Assembly: GCF_020171745.1 (NCBI RefSeq)
Contig: NZ_JAIVAH010000012.1
Location: forward strand, 1 to 64,000
Length of the DNA: 64,000 nucleotides
Reading direction: 5' to 3'
Origin: Prescottella equi
GTDB lineage: Bacteria > Actinomycetota > Actinomycetes > Mycobacteriales > Mycobacteriaceae
Shown: positions 53,553 through 61,279 of the stretch, one piece after another
Layout: every line of letters starts with the position of its first letter
Position numbering within the stretch: position 1 is the first letter of the stretch
Made by a program: the position numbers and the translations under genes
Notes under the pieces: generated by a model
Databases searched by the model: none
What the model saw: only the letters and a program-made list of their open reading frames with translations
What the model was told of the DNA's origin: nothing

Positions 53553-53607
53553 CCGGCCGAATGTCACATTCGGTCAGTTGGACTGAACCGATGTGACATT
53601 CGGCCGG
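53553..53607. repeat. Inverted repeat, family B copy 3
   Basis: The 25-bp arms 53553-53577 and 53583-53607 (outer 15 bp ccggccgaatgtcac exact) surround the loop ttgga, which is the reverse complement of the copy 2 loop, so the two copies are in opposite orientation. It lies between co-directional minus-strand genes. Confidence 0.88.
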
Positions 53608-53625
53608 AAGATCGGAAGCCGGGCG

Positions 53626-54990
53626 TCAGCCCTTGTTCGGCTCGCTGGCGCGGAGCATGTCCTCGCGCTCGACGACCTTGATGCGCTCGCGGCCCTCGGG
53701 CTCGCCCAGCGAACGCTCGTGGGCGTCGAGGCGGTACCAGCCCTGCCACGTGGTGTACGGGACACCCTTGCCCTCGAGGAACTCGATCACCGCGTCGGTG
53801 CTCGGCTCGGCCGCACCCGCGAAGTTCGGGGCGTCCTCGAGCAGGCACGCGATGGTCTCGTTGGCGTCGCCCTTGGTGTGGCCGATCAGGCCGACGGGTC
53901 CGCGCTTGATCCAGCCGGTGACGTACGTGCCGTCGATGTGCTTGCCGTCGTCGCCGATGACACGTCCGGCCTCGTTGGGCACGGTGCCGGCCTGCTCGTC
54001 GAACGGGATCGACGGGATGTTCTGCGACAGGTAGCCGACGGCGCGGTAGACGGCCTGGACGTCCCAGTCGTTGAACTTGCCGGTGCCGCGGACGTTGCCG
54101 GTCCCGTCCAGTTCGGTGCGCTCGGTGCGCAGGCCGACGACCTTGCCGTCCTCGCCGAGCACCTCGGTGGGCGACTCGAAGAAGTGCAGGAACAGCTTGT
54201 GCGGGCGGTCGCCCTGGTCGCGGATGGCCCAGTCCTGCAGGGTGTTGGCGACCATGTCGACCTGCTTGGAGCTGCGGCGGGCGATCTCGGAGCCCTCGTC
54301 GTAGTCGATGTCCTCGGGGTCGACGATGACCTCGATCGTGGGGGAGTGGTCCAGCTCGCGCAGCTCGAGCGGCGTGAACTTGGCCTGCGCGGGGCCGCGG
54401 CGGCCGAAGACGTGGACCTCGACGGCCTTGTTGTTCTTCAGGCCCTCGTAGACGTTCGCCGGGATCTCGGTGGGCAGCAGCTCGTCGCCGGTCTTGGCGA
54501 GCACGCGGGCGATGTCCAGCGCGACGTTGCCGACACCGAGCACCGCGACCTTCTCGGCCTCGAGCGGCCAGGTGCGCGGGACGTCCGGGTGGCCGTCGTA
54601 CCAGGACACGAAGTCCGCTGCGCCGTACGAGCCGTCCAGGTCGATGCCCGGGATGTTCAGCGCGCGATCGGCGTTGGCGCCGGTCGAGAAGATCACCGCG
54701 TCGTAGAAGCGGCGCAGGTCCTCGAGGGTGATGTCGGTGCCGTAGTCGATGTTGCCGAGCAGGCGGACCGGATCCTTGTCGAGCACCTTGTGGAGGGCGG
54801 TGATGATGCCCTTGATCCGCGGGTGGTCGGGCGCGACGCCGTACCGGATGAGACCGAACGGCGCCGGCATCCGCTCGAACAGGTCGATGCTCACCTCGGT
54901 GTCGGACTTCATGAGCGCATCGGCGGCATAGATTCCGGCCGGGCCGGCACCGACGATGGCCACGCGCAGTGGACGAGTCTGGTCAGTCAT
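53626..54990 (-). CDS. fprA: NADPH-ferredoxin reductase FprA
   Basis: A 454-aa adrenodoxin-reductase-type flavoprotein that transfers electrons between NADPH and ferredoxins, for example to P450s or Fe-S biosynthesis. VAIVGAGPAGIYAADALMKS (FAD), FGLIRYGVAPDHPRIKGI, VLGVGNVALDIARVLAK (NADP) and YVTGWIKRGPVGLIGHTKGD are diagnostic and full length. ATG 54990 is chosen by alignment with the mycobacterial FprA N-terminus. Monocistronic. Confidence 0.95.
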   Translation of the reverse strand: MTDQTRPLRVAIVGAGPAGIYAADALMKSDTEVSIDLFERMPAPFGLIRYGVAPDHPRIKGIITALHKVLDKDPVRLLGNIDYGTDITLEDLRRFYDAVIFSTGANADRALNIPGIDLDGSYGAADFVSWYDGHPDVPRTWPLEAEKVAVLGVGNVALDIARVLAKTGDELLPTEIPANVYEGLKNNKAVEVHVFGRRGPAQAKFTPLELRELDHSPTIEVIVDPEDIDYDEGSEIARRSSKQVDMVANTLQDWAIRDQGDRPHKLFLHFFESPTEVLGEDGKVVGLRTERTELDGTGNVRGTGKFNDWDVQAVYRAVGYLSQNIPSIPFDEQAGTVPNEAGRVIGDDGKHIDGTYVTGWIKRGPVGLIGHTKGDANETIACLLEDAPNFAGAAEPSTDAVIEFLEGKGVPYTTWQGWYRLDAHERSLGEPEGRERIKVVEREDMLRASEPNKG

Positions 54991-55300
54991 CTGAGGCGAA
55001 CTACCTTTTCGATTGGACGGACGTACGTGTGCTTGCGACACGGATGCGTGAGGCTCCAGCTTAAACTGAGCCCCACCTGACCTGGTGTGCCACAGAGTGG
55101 GGGCGGGTGCGAATTCCCAGGAATTCACGGTGTCCCCGCCTTCATGCTAGAACCCGGAGACCACTCACACCTCATGCTTGGCGGGTTGGGGTGCGCAGGG
55201 TACTACGCTCCGAATTGAGGGGTCACAAACAGAATTTGTGCCCCGCGTTGTGTGGGACCCGGGTGCGCGGAGCGCGGGCGGACAGGCGAAAATCGCAGGT
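54991..55300. other. 310-bp divergent intergenic region
   Basis: It contains the promoters of fprA and the single-TM gene at 55301. No repeat-family element is present, and no open frame with actinobacterial codon bias was seen. aattgaggggtcacaaacag (55213-55232) is an AT-rich patch that may hold promoter elements. Confidence 0.35.
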
Positions 55301-55723
55301 ATGAGCGACGAACACGCACCTGTCGACGATCCCTCGCGGACCACGGCTAAGCCGTTCATCCTCGCGGTGTCAATAGTTGCGATCCTGATGATCGGAATTG
55401 TCGTCTCGGCGATGCTGCGGCCCGCCGACGAGAGCCGGTCCGACGCCGATCGACTGAACGCGTCCGCCACCGACTTCGTCCGCGCGAGCAACAACGACGA
55501 CGCCCAGGCCCTCGACCGCATGGTGTGCGACGGGTTCGCCGAGGACCGCTCGCCGCTCGCCGGGCGCGAGGGCGAGGTGGTTGTCGAGGGACTCGACAAC
55601 GCCGTCGTGAACGGCGACGCCGCGACCGCCGATGTCCGGATCTCCGCCGGCGACGACAAGGGCGCGGCGACGTCGACGTGGACGTTCGTGCAGGGCGACG
55701 ACCGCTGGCTCGTCTGCAACTGA
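55301..55723 (+). CDS. Single-TM protein with extracytoplasmic two-Cys domain (paralogue-like)
   Basis: A 140-aa protein. Cytoplasmic N-terminus 1-17, a membrane helix about 18-39 (FILAVSIVAILMIGIVVSAM), and a ~95-aa extracytoplasmic domain. That domain has one Cys in DRMVCDGFAED and one as the penultimate residue (DDRWLVCN). Layout and Cys positions match the gene at 14229, so both probably share an NTF2-like/DUF4878-type fold with a disulfide. ATG 55301 has a short AGG upstream. Function unknown. Confidence 0.72.
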   Translation: MSDEHAPVDDPSRTTAKPFILAVSIVAILMIGIVVSAMLRPADESRSDADRLNASATDFVRASNNDDAQALDRMVCDGFAEDRSPLAGREGEVVVEGLDNAVVNGDAATADVRISAGDDKGAATSTWTFVQGDDRWLVCN

Positions 55724-55801
55724 CGCGCCAGCCGGTGCGGCTCGCGCGTATCGCGCCATCCGCGTGCTACGTCCGATCGGACTCTGTGGAAAGCTGGTGC
55801 G

Positions 55802-56233
55802 GTGAGCTACGCAGGTGACATAACGCCGCAGCAAGCCTGGGAGCTGCTGCGCGAGCATCCGGAAGCCGTGCTCGTGGATGTGCGGACCGACGCGGAATGG
55901 CGATACGTCGGGGTGCCCGACACGTCGACCATCGACCGCCGGACCGTGCTCCTCGAATGGGTGAGCTACCCCACGGGTGCGCGCAACGAGTCCTTCGTCG
56001 ACCAGCTCGTCGAGGCCGGAATCGTCGGCGGTGCCGGCGAGGAGGCCTCGCGACCGGTGATCTTCCTGTGTCGCTCGGGTCAGCGCTCCATCGGCGCGGC
56101 CGAGGCCGCGACCGCCGCCGGCATCGGGCCGTCGTACAACGTGCTGGACGGCTTCGAGGGTGGACTCGGCGGCGACGGCCGTCGCGGCACCTCGGGCTGG
56201 CGGGCCGTGGGCCTGCCCTGGACGCAGTCGTGA
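55802..56233 (+). CDS. Rhodanese-like sulfurtransferase
   Basis: A 143-aa single-domain rhodanese. VLVDVRTDAEW opens the fold and FLCRSGQRS is the active-site loop with catalytic Cys. The GTG start of metZ overlaps its stop (GTGA), so it is co-translated with the sulfhydrylase; it may deliver or trap sulfur for homocysteine synthesis. GTG 55802 has no clear ribosome-binding site. Confidence 0.9.
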   Translation: MSYAGDITPQQAWELLREHPEAVLVDVRTDAEWRYVGVPDTSTIDRRTVLLEWVSYPTGARNESFVDQLVEAGIVGGAGEEASRPVIFLCRSGQRSIGAAEAATAAGIGPSYNVLDGFEGGLGGDGRRGTSGWRAVGLPWTQS

Positions 56234-57453
56234 GCGCGATTCCGCAGGGCGGATCGTTCCGTAAGCAGCTTCCCGAGTCCGTCCGTCCGGCCACCCTAGG
56301 TGTCCGCGGCGGCACGCTGCGCTCCGGTTTCGAGGAGACGTCCGAGGCGATCTACCTCAACTCGGGCTTCGTGTACGAGTCCGCCGAGGCCGCCGAGCAG
56401 GCGTTCACCGGCGAGGTCGATCACTTCGTCTACTCCCGCTACGGCAACCCCACCGTCAAGATGTTCGAAGAGCGGCTGCGGCTGCTCGACGGCGCCGAGG
56501 GCTGCTACGCGACCGCGTCCGGTATGTCCGCGGTGTTCACCGCGCTGGGTGCGCTGCTCGCCAAGGGTGACCGCCTGGTCGCGGCCCGCAGCCTGTTCGG
56601 CTCGTGCTTCGTGGTGTGCAACGAGATCCTGCCGCGCTGGGGCGTCGAGACCGTCTTCGTTGACGGCGAGGACCTCGACCAGTGGGAGCAGGCGCTGTCG
56701 GTGCCGACCACGGCCGTGTTCTTCGAGACGCCGTCCAACCCGATGCAGACCCTCGTCGACGTCCGCAGGGTGTCGGAGATGGCGCACGCGGCGGGCGCGA
56801 AGGTGGTCATCGACAACGTCTTCGCGACGCCGATCCTGCAGCGCAGCCTCGACCTGGGCGCCGACGTCATCGTGTACTCGGGCACCAAGCACATCGACGG
56901 TCAGGGCCGCGTCCTCGGCGGCGCGATCCTGGGCCCGCAGGACTACATCGACGGCCCGGTGCAGCAGCTGATCCGGCACACCGGTCCGGCGCTGAGCCCG
57001 TTCAACGCGCACACCCTGCTCAAGGGGCTCGAGACGATGCCGCTGCGCGTCGGCCACTCGGTGGACAGCGCACTGCGCATCGCGCGGTTCCTCGAGGCCG
57101 AGCCGTCGGTGCGCTGGGTCAAGTACCCGTTCCTCGAGTCGCACCCGCAGTACGAGCTGGCCAAGTCGCAGATGAGCGGCGGCGGCACGGTCGTGACGTT
57201 CGAGCTGGACTCGGCCGACGGTGAGGGCAAGAAGCGGGCCTTCGAGCTGCTGAACAAGCTGCGCGTCATCGACATCTCGAACAACCTCGGCGACGCCAAG
57301 TCGCTCATCACGCACCCGGCCACCACCACGCACCGCGCGATGGGACCGGAGGGGCGTGCCGCGATCGGCCTGTCCGACGGCGTCGTGCGCCTGTCGGTGG
57401 GCCTCGAGGATCCCGAGGATCTGCTGGAGGACCTGGCGCAGGCGCTGCGCTGA
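56230..57453 (+). CDS. metZ: O-succinylhomoserine sulfhydrylase
   Basis: A 407-aa Cys/Met-metabolism PLP enzyme making homocysteine from O-succinylhomoserine and sulfide. SRYGNPTVKMFEERLRLLDG, TASGMSAVFTALGALL, FFETPSNPMQTLVDV, IVYSGTKHIDGQGRVLGG (Schiff-base Lys) and NNLGDAKSLITHPATTTH are typical of MetZ. GTG 56230 overlaps the rhodanese stop. The MBL-CobU fusion begins 22 bp downstream. Confidence 0.95.
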   Translation: MSAIPQGGSFRKQLPESVRPATLGVRGGTLRSGFEETSEAIYLNSGFVYESAEAAEQAFTGEVDHFVYSRYGNPTVKMFEERLRLLDGAEGCYATASGMSAVFTALGALLAKGDRLVAARSLFGSCFVVCNEILPRWGVETVFVDGEDLDQWEQALSVPTTAVFFETPSNPMQTLVDVRRVSEMAHAAGAKVVIDNVFATPILQRSLDLGADVIVYSGTKHIDGQGRVLGGAILGPQDYIDGPVQQLIRHTGPALSPFNAHTLLKGLETMPLRVGHSVDSALRIARFLEAEPSVRWVKYPFLESHPQYELAKSQMSGGGTVVTFELDSADGEGKKRAFELLNKLRVIDISNNLGDAKSLITHPATTTHRAMGPEGRAAIGLSDGVVRLSVGLEDPEDLLEDLAQALR

Positions 57454-57475
57454 CACGCACGGAAGGGGTTGGACC

Positions 57476-58837
57476 ATCGAGGTCGTACTGCTGGGCACCG
57501 GCAGTGCCGACGGGTGGCCCAACCCCTTCTGCGTGTGCGCGTCGTGCCGTATCGCCGCCGAGCGCGGTGAGATCCGCGGGCAGACCGCGGCCCTGATCGA
57601 CGACGCGATCCTGCTCGACTGCGGCCCGGACGTGCCGCGCGCGGCCGTGCGTGCCGGACGTTCGCTGGCCGGTGTGCGGCACCTCCTGCTCACCCACGCC
57701 CACCCCGACCACCTGAATCCGGCGGCGCTGCTGTTCCGGTCGTGGGTGCGGCGCGACCAGCCGCTCGACGTCGTCGGCCCGGCCGACGCGCTCGACCTGT
57801 GCCGCGACTGGGTGGGCCCGGACGATCCGGTGCGGTTCGTCCCGGTCGTCCCCGGCGAGCGAATTGTGCTGGACGGGTACGAGATCCGGGTGCTCGAGGC
57901 CGCGCACCGAGTGTTCCGCGACGGCGACAGCGTGCTCTACGACGTCACCGGTCCGGACGGCGGACGGCTGCTGTGGGCCACCGACACCGGGCCGCTGCCG
58001 GCGTCCACGCTGGACGCGGTCCGGGCTGCCCGCTACGACGCGGTGTTCCTCGAGGAGACCTTCGGCACCCGCACCGATCTCGGTGCCGGACACCACGATC
58101 TGACGACGTTCCCGCGCACCCTCGCCGCGCTGCGCGACGCGGGCGCGGTCACCGCGACCACCGACGTCGTCGCGGTGCACCTGAGCCACTACAACCCGCC
58201 GACGCCCGAACTGTCGGAACGCCTGGCGCCGTGGGGTGCTCGCGTCGTGGCCGACGGTACGGCGGTGTGCGTCGGCGAACCGATCGTGCGATCGGGACAG
58301 GCATCGCGCACGCTGGTCCTCGGCGGCGCCCGCGCCGGCAAGTCGACGTACGCCGAGGCGCTGCTGGCCGCCGAACCGCGCGTCACCTACCTGGCCACCG
58401 GGGGCGTCCGGGAGGGCGATCGGGAGTGGGCGGAACGGATCGCGCTGCACCGGGCCCGGCGCCCGTCCGGGTGGACCACCGTCGAGACGTCGGAGGCGGC
58501 GGCGCTGCTGCGGGACGTCCGCGAGCCGGTGCTGCTGGACTGTCTCGGCACCTGGCTCACCGCGCGGCTGGACCATCACGGCGTCTGGACCGGCGGCGAC
58601 TGGGCGGCCGTCGACGCCGACGTCACCGACCTGCTCGCGGCGCTGCGCGGCGCGACTGTGCCCGTGGTCGTGGTCAGCAACGAGGTGGGCAGCGGCGTGG
58701 TGCCGCCGACCCCCGCGGGTCGCCGGTTCCGGGACCTGCTCGGCAGGGTGAACTCGGCCGTCGCCGCCGAGTCCGAATCCGTCGTGCTGGTGGTCGCGGG
58801 CGTGGCGACGCCGCTGCGGTCGGGCCTTACTGCCTGA
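57476..58837 (+). CDS. cobU: MBL-fold hydrolase fused to CobU (adenosylcobinamide kinase/guanylyltransferase)
   Basis: A 453-aa fusion. Residues 1 to ~275 are a metallo-β-lactamase-fold domain (LLGTGSADGWPNPFC, LLTHAHPDHLNP, LLWATDTGPLP). From ~278 a CobU domain follows with P-loop LGGARAGKST, the guanylate site HRARRPSGWTTVET, LLDCLGTWLTA and VVSNEVGSGVVPPTPAGRRF. It would phosphorylate and guanylylate adenosylcobinamide in B12 salvage. No ATG, GTG or TTG is available near the expected N-terminus: IEVVLLGTGSADGW begins at ATC 57476, with GGAAGGGG seven bases upstream, so a non-canonical start is proposed. Confidence 0.8.
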   Translation: MEVVLLGTGSADGWPNPFCVCASCRIAAERGEIRGQTAALIDDAILLDCGPDVPRAAVRAGRSLAGVRHLLLTHAHPDHLNPAALLFRSWVRRDQPLDVVGPADALDLCRDWVGPDDPVRFVPVVPGERIVLDGYEIRVLEAAHRVFRDGDSVLYDVTGPDGGRLLWATDTGPLPASTLDAVRAARYDAVFLEETFGTRTDLGAGHHDLTTFPRTLAALRDAGAVTATTDVVAVHLSHYNPPTPELSERLAPWGARVVADGTAVCVGEPIVRSGQASRTLVLGGARAGKSTYAEALLAAEPRVTYLATGGVREGDREWAERIALHRARRPSGWTTVETSEAAALLRDVREPVLLDCLGTWLTARLDHHGVWTGGDWAAVDADVTDLLAALRGATVPVVVVSNEVGSGVVPPTPAGRRFRDLLGRVNSAVAAESESVVLVVAGVATPLRSGLTA

Positions 58838-58839
58838 CC

Positions 58840-59703
58840 TCACGACGCCTGGCGCATCGTCATGCCGCCGAGAGCGATGACGTACTCCTGTGCGGTCTCG
58901 TCGAAGTGGACGGAGTAGACGCTCGGGTAGTACCCGGTGCGCTGATAGGACTGTGGCTGCTTCATCTCTTCCCTCAGGGTGGGCCGGGCCTCGAGCCATT
59001 CCCGGGTCATCATCGGTTCGATGAAGGTGAACTTTCCGTCCCATGATCCGTTGAGGAGCACCTCGGTGAAGTCGAACTCCCCGGGAACGACGTTGTCCGC
59101 GCTGTCGGTCCAGTGCAGACCCATGAACGGAACCGTGTTCGCCTCGGCGGGACCGGGCGGTGGCACGTAGCCCTCCGGAATGTACTTCGCATCCGGGAGT
59201 CGCGCGGCCCGCTGTGCGAAATCCGTTGAGGCAGGGTCGATGTCGTGCTGAACGTCGTCCATGTAGAAGTGCATGTCGAAGTGCGGATCGCCGAACAGCA
59301 CCTCCGGCTCGTGCCCGTGCGGGTTCCAGTCGAGCATGACGTTGTCGAACCCGGTGTCCTGTGCACCGGCGGGCAGGTCGAGCATCACCATCTGCATCTG
59401 CGCGTCGGGTCCGTCCGGCAACCCGTCGAGCGCGGACGCGGAGATCCGGATGCCGACCTCGGTGGGCTCGCCGGCCTCGTCGCGCATGACGTAGGTTCGG
59501 GACGTTCCGTTGCCGAGCGGGCGCGGTTCGCCCGACTGGATCCCCGGGCCATCGCTCGAGCCGCTCGAGCCGCTCGATCCACTCGATCCACTCGAGCTGC
59601 TGAACCCGCCGTGCCCGAGCGAGTGTGCGGGTGTATTGCAGGCGGCCAGCGTGAGCGTGGCGCACGCCGCGATCGCGCAGGTGGTGGTCCGAATCATCCT
59701 CAT
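58840..59703 (-). CDS. Lipoprotein with Ser-Gly linker and TTHB210-like domain
   Basis: A 287-aa lipoprotein with lipobox LAAC near residue 22. A flexible linker of SSG repeats (about 35-50) follows. The rest resembles TTHB210-like/DUF5602 proteins: MVMLDLPAGAQDTGFDNVML, DWNPHGHEPEVLFGDPHFDM HFYM, with several His residues (HGHEP, PHFDMHFY, GLHWTD) that could bind metal. ATG 59703 follows AAAGGAC. Probably co-transcribed with the FAD oxidase upstream. Function unknown. Confidence 0.78.
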   Translation of the reverse strand: MRMIRTTTCAIAACATLTLAACNTPAHSLGHGGFSSSSGSSGSSGSSGSSDGPGIQSGEPRPLGNGTSRTYVMRDEAGEPTEVGIRISASALDGLPDGPDAQMQMVMLDLPAGAQDTGFDNVMLDWNPHGHEPEVLFGDPHFDMHFYMDDVQHDIDPASTDFAQRAARLPDAKYIPEGYVPPPGPAEANTVPFMGLHWTDSADNVVPGEFDFTEVLLNGSWDGKFTFIEPMMTREWLEARPTLREEMKQPQSYQRTGYYPSVYSVHFDETAQEYVIALGGMTMRQAS

Positions 59704-59755
59704 TTGTGGGTCCTTTCGTTTCGGTTCTCAGTTCGAGTCGTCCGCTGGGGCGCTC

Positions 59756-61141
59756 CTACGTCGGGATGCGCACGACCTGACCGACGTGCAGGACACCGTG
59801 CGGATCGAGGTCGTTCGCCAGTGCCGCGAGCCAATGCCAGGTGTCCTCGTCGTAGGACCGGGCGATCCGGTCCGGGTCGGCGCTGGCGGCGAAATTGGGG
59901 AGCGTGCCTCCGGTGGCCCAGGCGGCCACAGCCTGCTCGACGGCGCGAGCGTGCTCGACGACCGCTCCGGCGAGTGGCGGCGCGAGGACACCCACGGTCA
60001 TCAGCGCGAACGAGGCGTCGCGGTGGCAGAAGGCGCTGCGATGGCGAGGCTCCTGGGCCAGCGCACCGCCGAGCAGTCGGAGCTCGACCATTGTCTGCGG
60101 CGATCCGGAACCCGGTCCGGCGACCGCGAGCAGGGCGTCGACGGCCTCGTGTGACAACGCATGGGTGAGCGCGCTGAACTCGTGGGTCGGCATCGGGTCG
60201 ACCGGATCGGCGTGGATCGCGGGCAGCGCCGCGTACGGCATCGGACCCACGGCGTCGATCAGCGGCGTGGCCACCGCGCGCAGTCTCGCGATCAGCGACT
60301 CGGCCTCGGGCTCGTCTGCGACACTGGCGAATCGGACGGAAACAGTGAGTCGTCCCGCGAGTGGAGGTGGGATCTGTGGCAGCGGAGGGAGCTGCAGGAT
60401 CGCGATCGACGTCGAGCTGTGCTCGGGCAGGTCGTGGCACCAGTCGAGCCAGGCGTGCACAACCACCGCGGCGTCCACGCTGTCGAAATAGAGAGCACCA
60501 CCGTAGATTTCAGAGACCGGTAGCAGATCGATCTCCACCGCCGTGACGATTCCCAGTGTCGCCTTGCCGCCGCGCAGGCCCCAGAACAGCTCGGCGTGCT
60601 CGTCCGGGGTGACGTGCAACTGTTCACCGCCACCGGTGACGACATCGAATGCCCGTACGCGGTCGGAGGACAGCCCGTAGGTTCGCACCAACGGGCCGAT
60701 ACCCGCGCCGGTGAGAAAGCCTGCCACTCCGACCGTGGCGGAGGAGCCCGTCAGTGGCGCCAAGCCGTGCGGTGCCGCCGCGTCGAGGACGTCCTGCCAG
60801 ATCACGCCGGCGCCGATGCGCGCGGTGCGGGCGTCGGGATCGACGACGCATTCGTTCAGTCGCCCGGTGTGCACCAACAGGACGTCACCGCTGACGGCAA
60901 CCGCTCCGTGTCCGGTGCGCTGCACGGCAACCCTGAGTCCGTGCTGCCCCGCGAAGCGGACCGTGGTCGCCACATCCTCCGCATTCGCGGCCGAGACGAC
61001 CGCGCGGGGGGTGACCGGGACCGCCAGGTTCCACGGCGTCGTCAGTTCGTATCCCGGTTCGCCGGGAAGGGCAACCGATCCGGTCAGGCATGCACGGAGT
61101 GACGCGATCGTCTCGTCGCTGACCTGGGTCTGGAGATTCAT
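59756..61141 (-). CDS. FAD-linked oxidase (berberine-bridge/PCMH type)
   Basis: A 461-aa oxidoreductase. The FAD-binding PCMH domain has VAVQRTGHGAVAV, whose His is the usual 8α-linked FAD ligand, then SSATVGVAGFLTGAGIGPLVR and AFDVVTGGGEQLHV. The C-terminal BBE segment DPDRIARSYDEDTWHWLAAL lacks the plain NYxD form, so a second covalent bond is doubtful. Relatives oxidise sugars or secondary metabolites. ATG 61141 follows AAAGGAAG. It stands between a lipoprotein and a SARP regulator. Confidence 0.88.
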   Translation of the reverse strand: MNLQTQVSDETIASLRACLTGSVALPGEPGYELTTPWNLAVPVTPRAVVSAANAEDVATTVRFAGQHGLRVAVQRTGHGAVAVSGDVLLVHTGRLNECVVDPDARTARIGAGVIWQDVLDAAAPHGLAPLTGSSATVGVAGFLTGAGIGPLVRTYGLSSDRVRAFDVVTGGGEQLHVTPDEHAELFWGLRGGKATLGIVTAVEIDLLPVSEIYGGALYFDSVDAAVVVHAWLDWCHDLPEHSSTSIAILQLPPLPQIPPPLAGRLTVSVRFASVADEPEAESLIARLRAVATPLIDAVGPMPYAALPAIHADPVDPMPTHEFSALTHALSHEAVDALLAVAGPGSGSPQTMVELRLLGGALAQEPRHRSAFCHRDASFALMTVGVLAPPLAGAVVEHARAVEQAVAAWATGGTLPNFAASADPDRIARSYDEDTWHWLAALANDLDPHGVLHVGQVVRIPT

Positions 61142-61279
61142 GGAAACTTCCTTTCGTCGTCCGCTTTCGGGGCGTGAAAGAAAGAATGTCCGGACCCGCT
61201 TGGGTGGTTCTTGTGCGCCGCGAGGCCGTGGCTCCAAGGTTTCGCCAAGCGCGAGACCCGTCGACGACGGGGCCGGGAC

